Positions 6,482-6,701 of a stretch of DNA of 6,701 nt are shown here, piece by piece (position 1 is the first letter of the stretch; every line of letters begins with the position of its first letter). The notes below the pieces were generated by a model that did no database searches, had not been told where the DNA came from, and saw only the letters and a list, made by a program, of their open reading frames with translations. Made by a program: the position numbers and the translations under genes. This stretch comes from JAWLDB01 sp041686915 (GTDB lineage Bacteria; Bacillota; UBA994; UBA5500): the NCBI GenBank assembly GCA_041686915.1, contig JAWLDB010000152.1, forward strand, positions 1-6,701, in the 5' to 3' direction.

Positions 6482-6640
6482 GGAGTTTCCTCCCTTCGCA
6501 AAATCTAATCGCTGCCTGTCTTCCTTCGCTACTCTACGTCTCGTCCCTTATCTCTTTCTATAACCAAAGGATAAGTCCCTCTTTAGGGTGGCCGCCATGT
6601 AGGAAGCGTTGTAGAGCTGCGGTCAGCATTGTGTATCCTC
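6482..6640 (-). promoter_or_regulatory. Leader/promoter region of the two-component unit with an imperfect dyad
   Basis: No gene is supported here. On the minus strand CTTATC and GATAAG (plus strand 6570-6575 and 6548-6553) form an inverted repeat around an AT-rich centre that contains TATAGA (6562-6557), a weak -10 candidate. No convincing -35 lies 16-18 nt upstream. A short CCCT/AGGG repeat adjoins it (6577-6588). An operator overlapping a promoter would fit autoregulation, but this is inferred from the symmetry alone. Confidence 0.3.
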
Positions 6641-6644
6641 GGGG

Positions 6645-6684
6645 AAAATGAAACAGCTTGGGGGTCCATCCCCAAGCTGTTTCA
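6645..6684 (-). terminator. Probable intrinsic terminator of an upstream gene outside the window
   Basis: A perfect 15-bp inverted repeat (6649-6663 tgaaacagcttgggg and 6670-6684 its complement) closes a 6-nt loop. Read on the minus strand the stem is followed by TTTT then CCCC (6648-6641), a short U-tract. On the plus strand there is no T-run after the stem. It therefore most likely ends a minus-strand gene entering from beyond 6701. A TGA on that strand falls at the base of the stem, but too little sequence remains to assign an upstream reading frame. Confidence 0.7.
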
Positions 6685-6701
6685 CGGGCTCCTTCCACTT
6701 T

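Noticed and set aside
1..6701. CRISPR arrays, tRNA or rRNA genes, insertion sequences
   Set aside because: No spaced direct repeats, cloverleaf-like segments, transposase motifs or terminal inverted repeats were seen on either strand.

Overview
The window reads as one strand of a low-to-mid-GC Gram-positive chromosome, most likely a member of the Clostridia. The basis is strong GGAGG-type ribosome binding sites, GTG start codons, a lipoprotein-type solute-binding protein, intrinsic terminators with U-tracts, and protein sequences that look like Firmicutes peptide transporters. The species cannot be named from the sequence. Every supported gene lies on the minus strand, so transcription runs from high to low coordinates.

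Layout in the direction of transcription: (1) 6701-6482 is a non-coding lead-in. It has a perfect 15-bp hairpin (6649-6684) that probably ends an upstream gene, then a leader with a short dyad. (2) 6481-5102 encodes a polytopic membrane histidine kinase. A response regulator (5112-4474) overlaps its end, and a clear intrinsic terminator (4437-4470) closes this two-component unit. (3) 4436-4305 is a fresh promoter/leader region without a clean sigma-70 promoter but with three phased GGATT repeats. (4) The transporter unit follows: a 124-aa membrane protein resembling DUF3899 (4304-3930), an OppF/DppF-type ATPase (3898-2942), a family-5 solute-binding lipoprotein (2843-1101), a DppB/OppB-type permease (993-49), and the first 17 codons of a further gene, probably the DppC/OppC-type permease (52-1, cut by the window edge).

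Together these look like a peptide-type (or other family-5 ligand) ABC importer preceded by a co-directional two-component system that may control it. The lipoprotein would capture ligand outside the membrane, the two permeases would form the channel, and the ATPase, with a presumed second ATPase outside the window, would power uptake. Points worth a second look are the ATPase-first gene order, the small membrane protein heading the unit, the unusual start of the response regulator, the pairing of a CitB/DcuR-like output domain with a PAS-less HisKA-type kinase, and stem-loops flanking the binding-protein gene. Nothing here is clearly a new type of system; it is mainly a recognisable transporter locus with unusual details.
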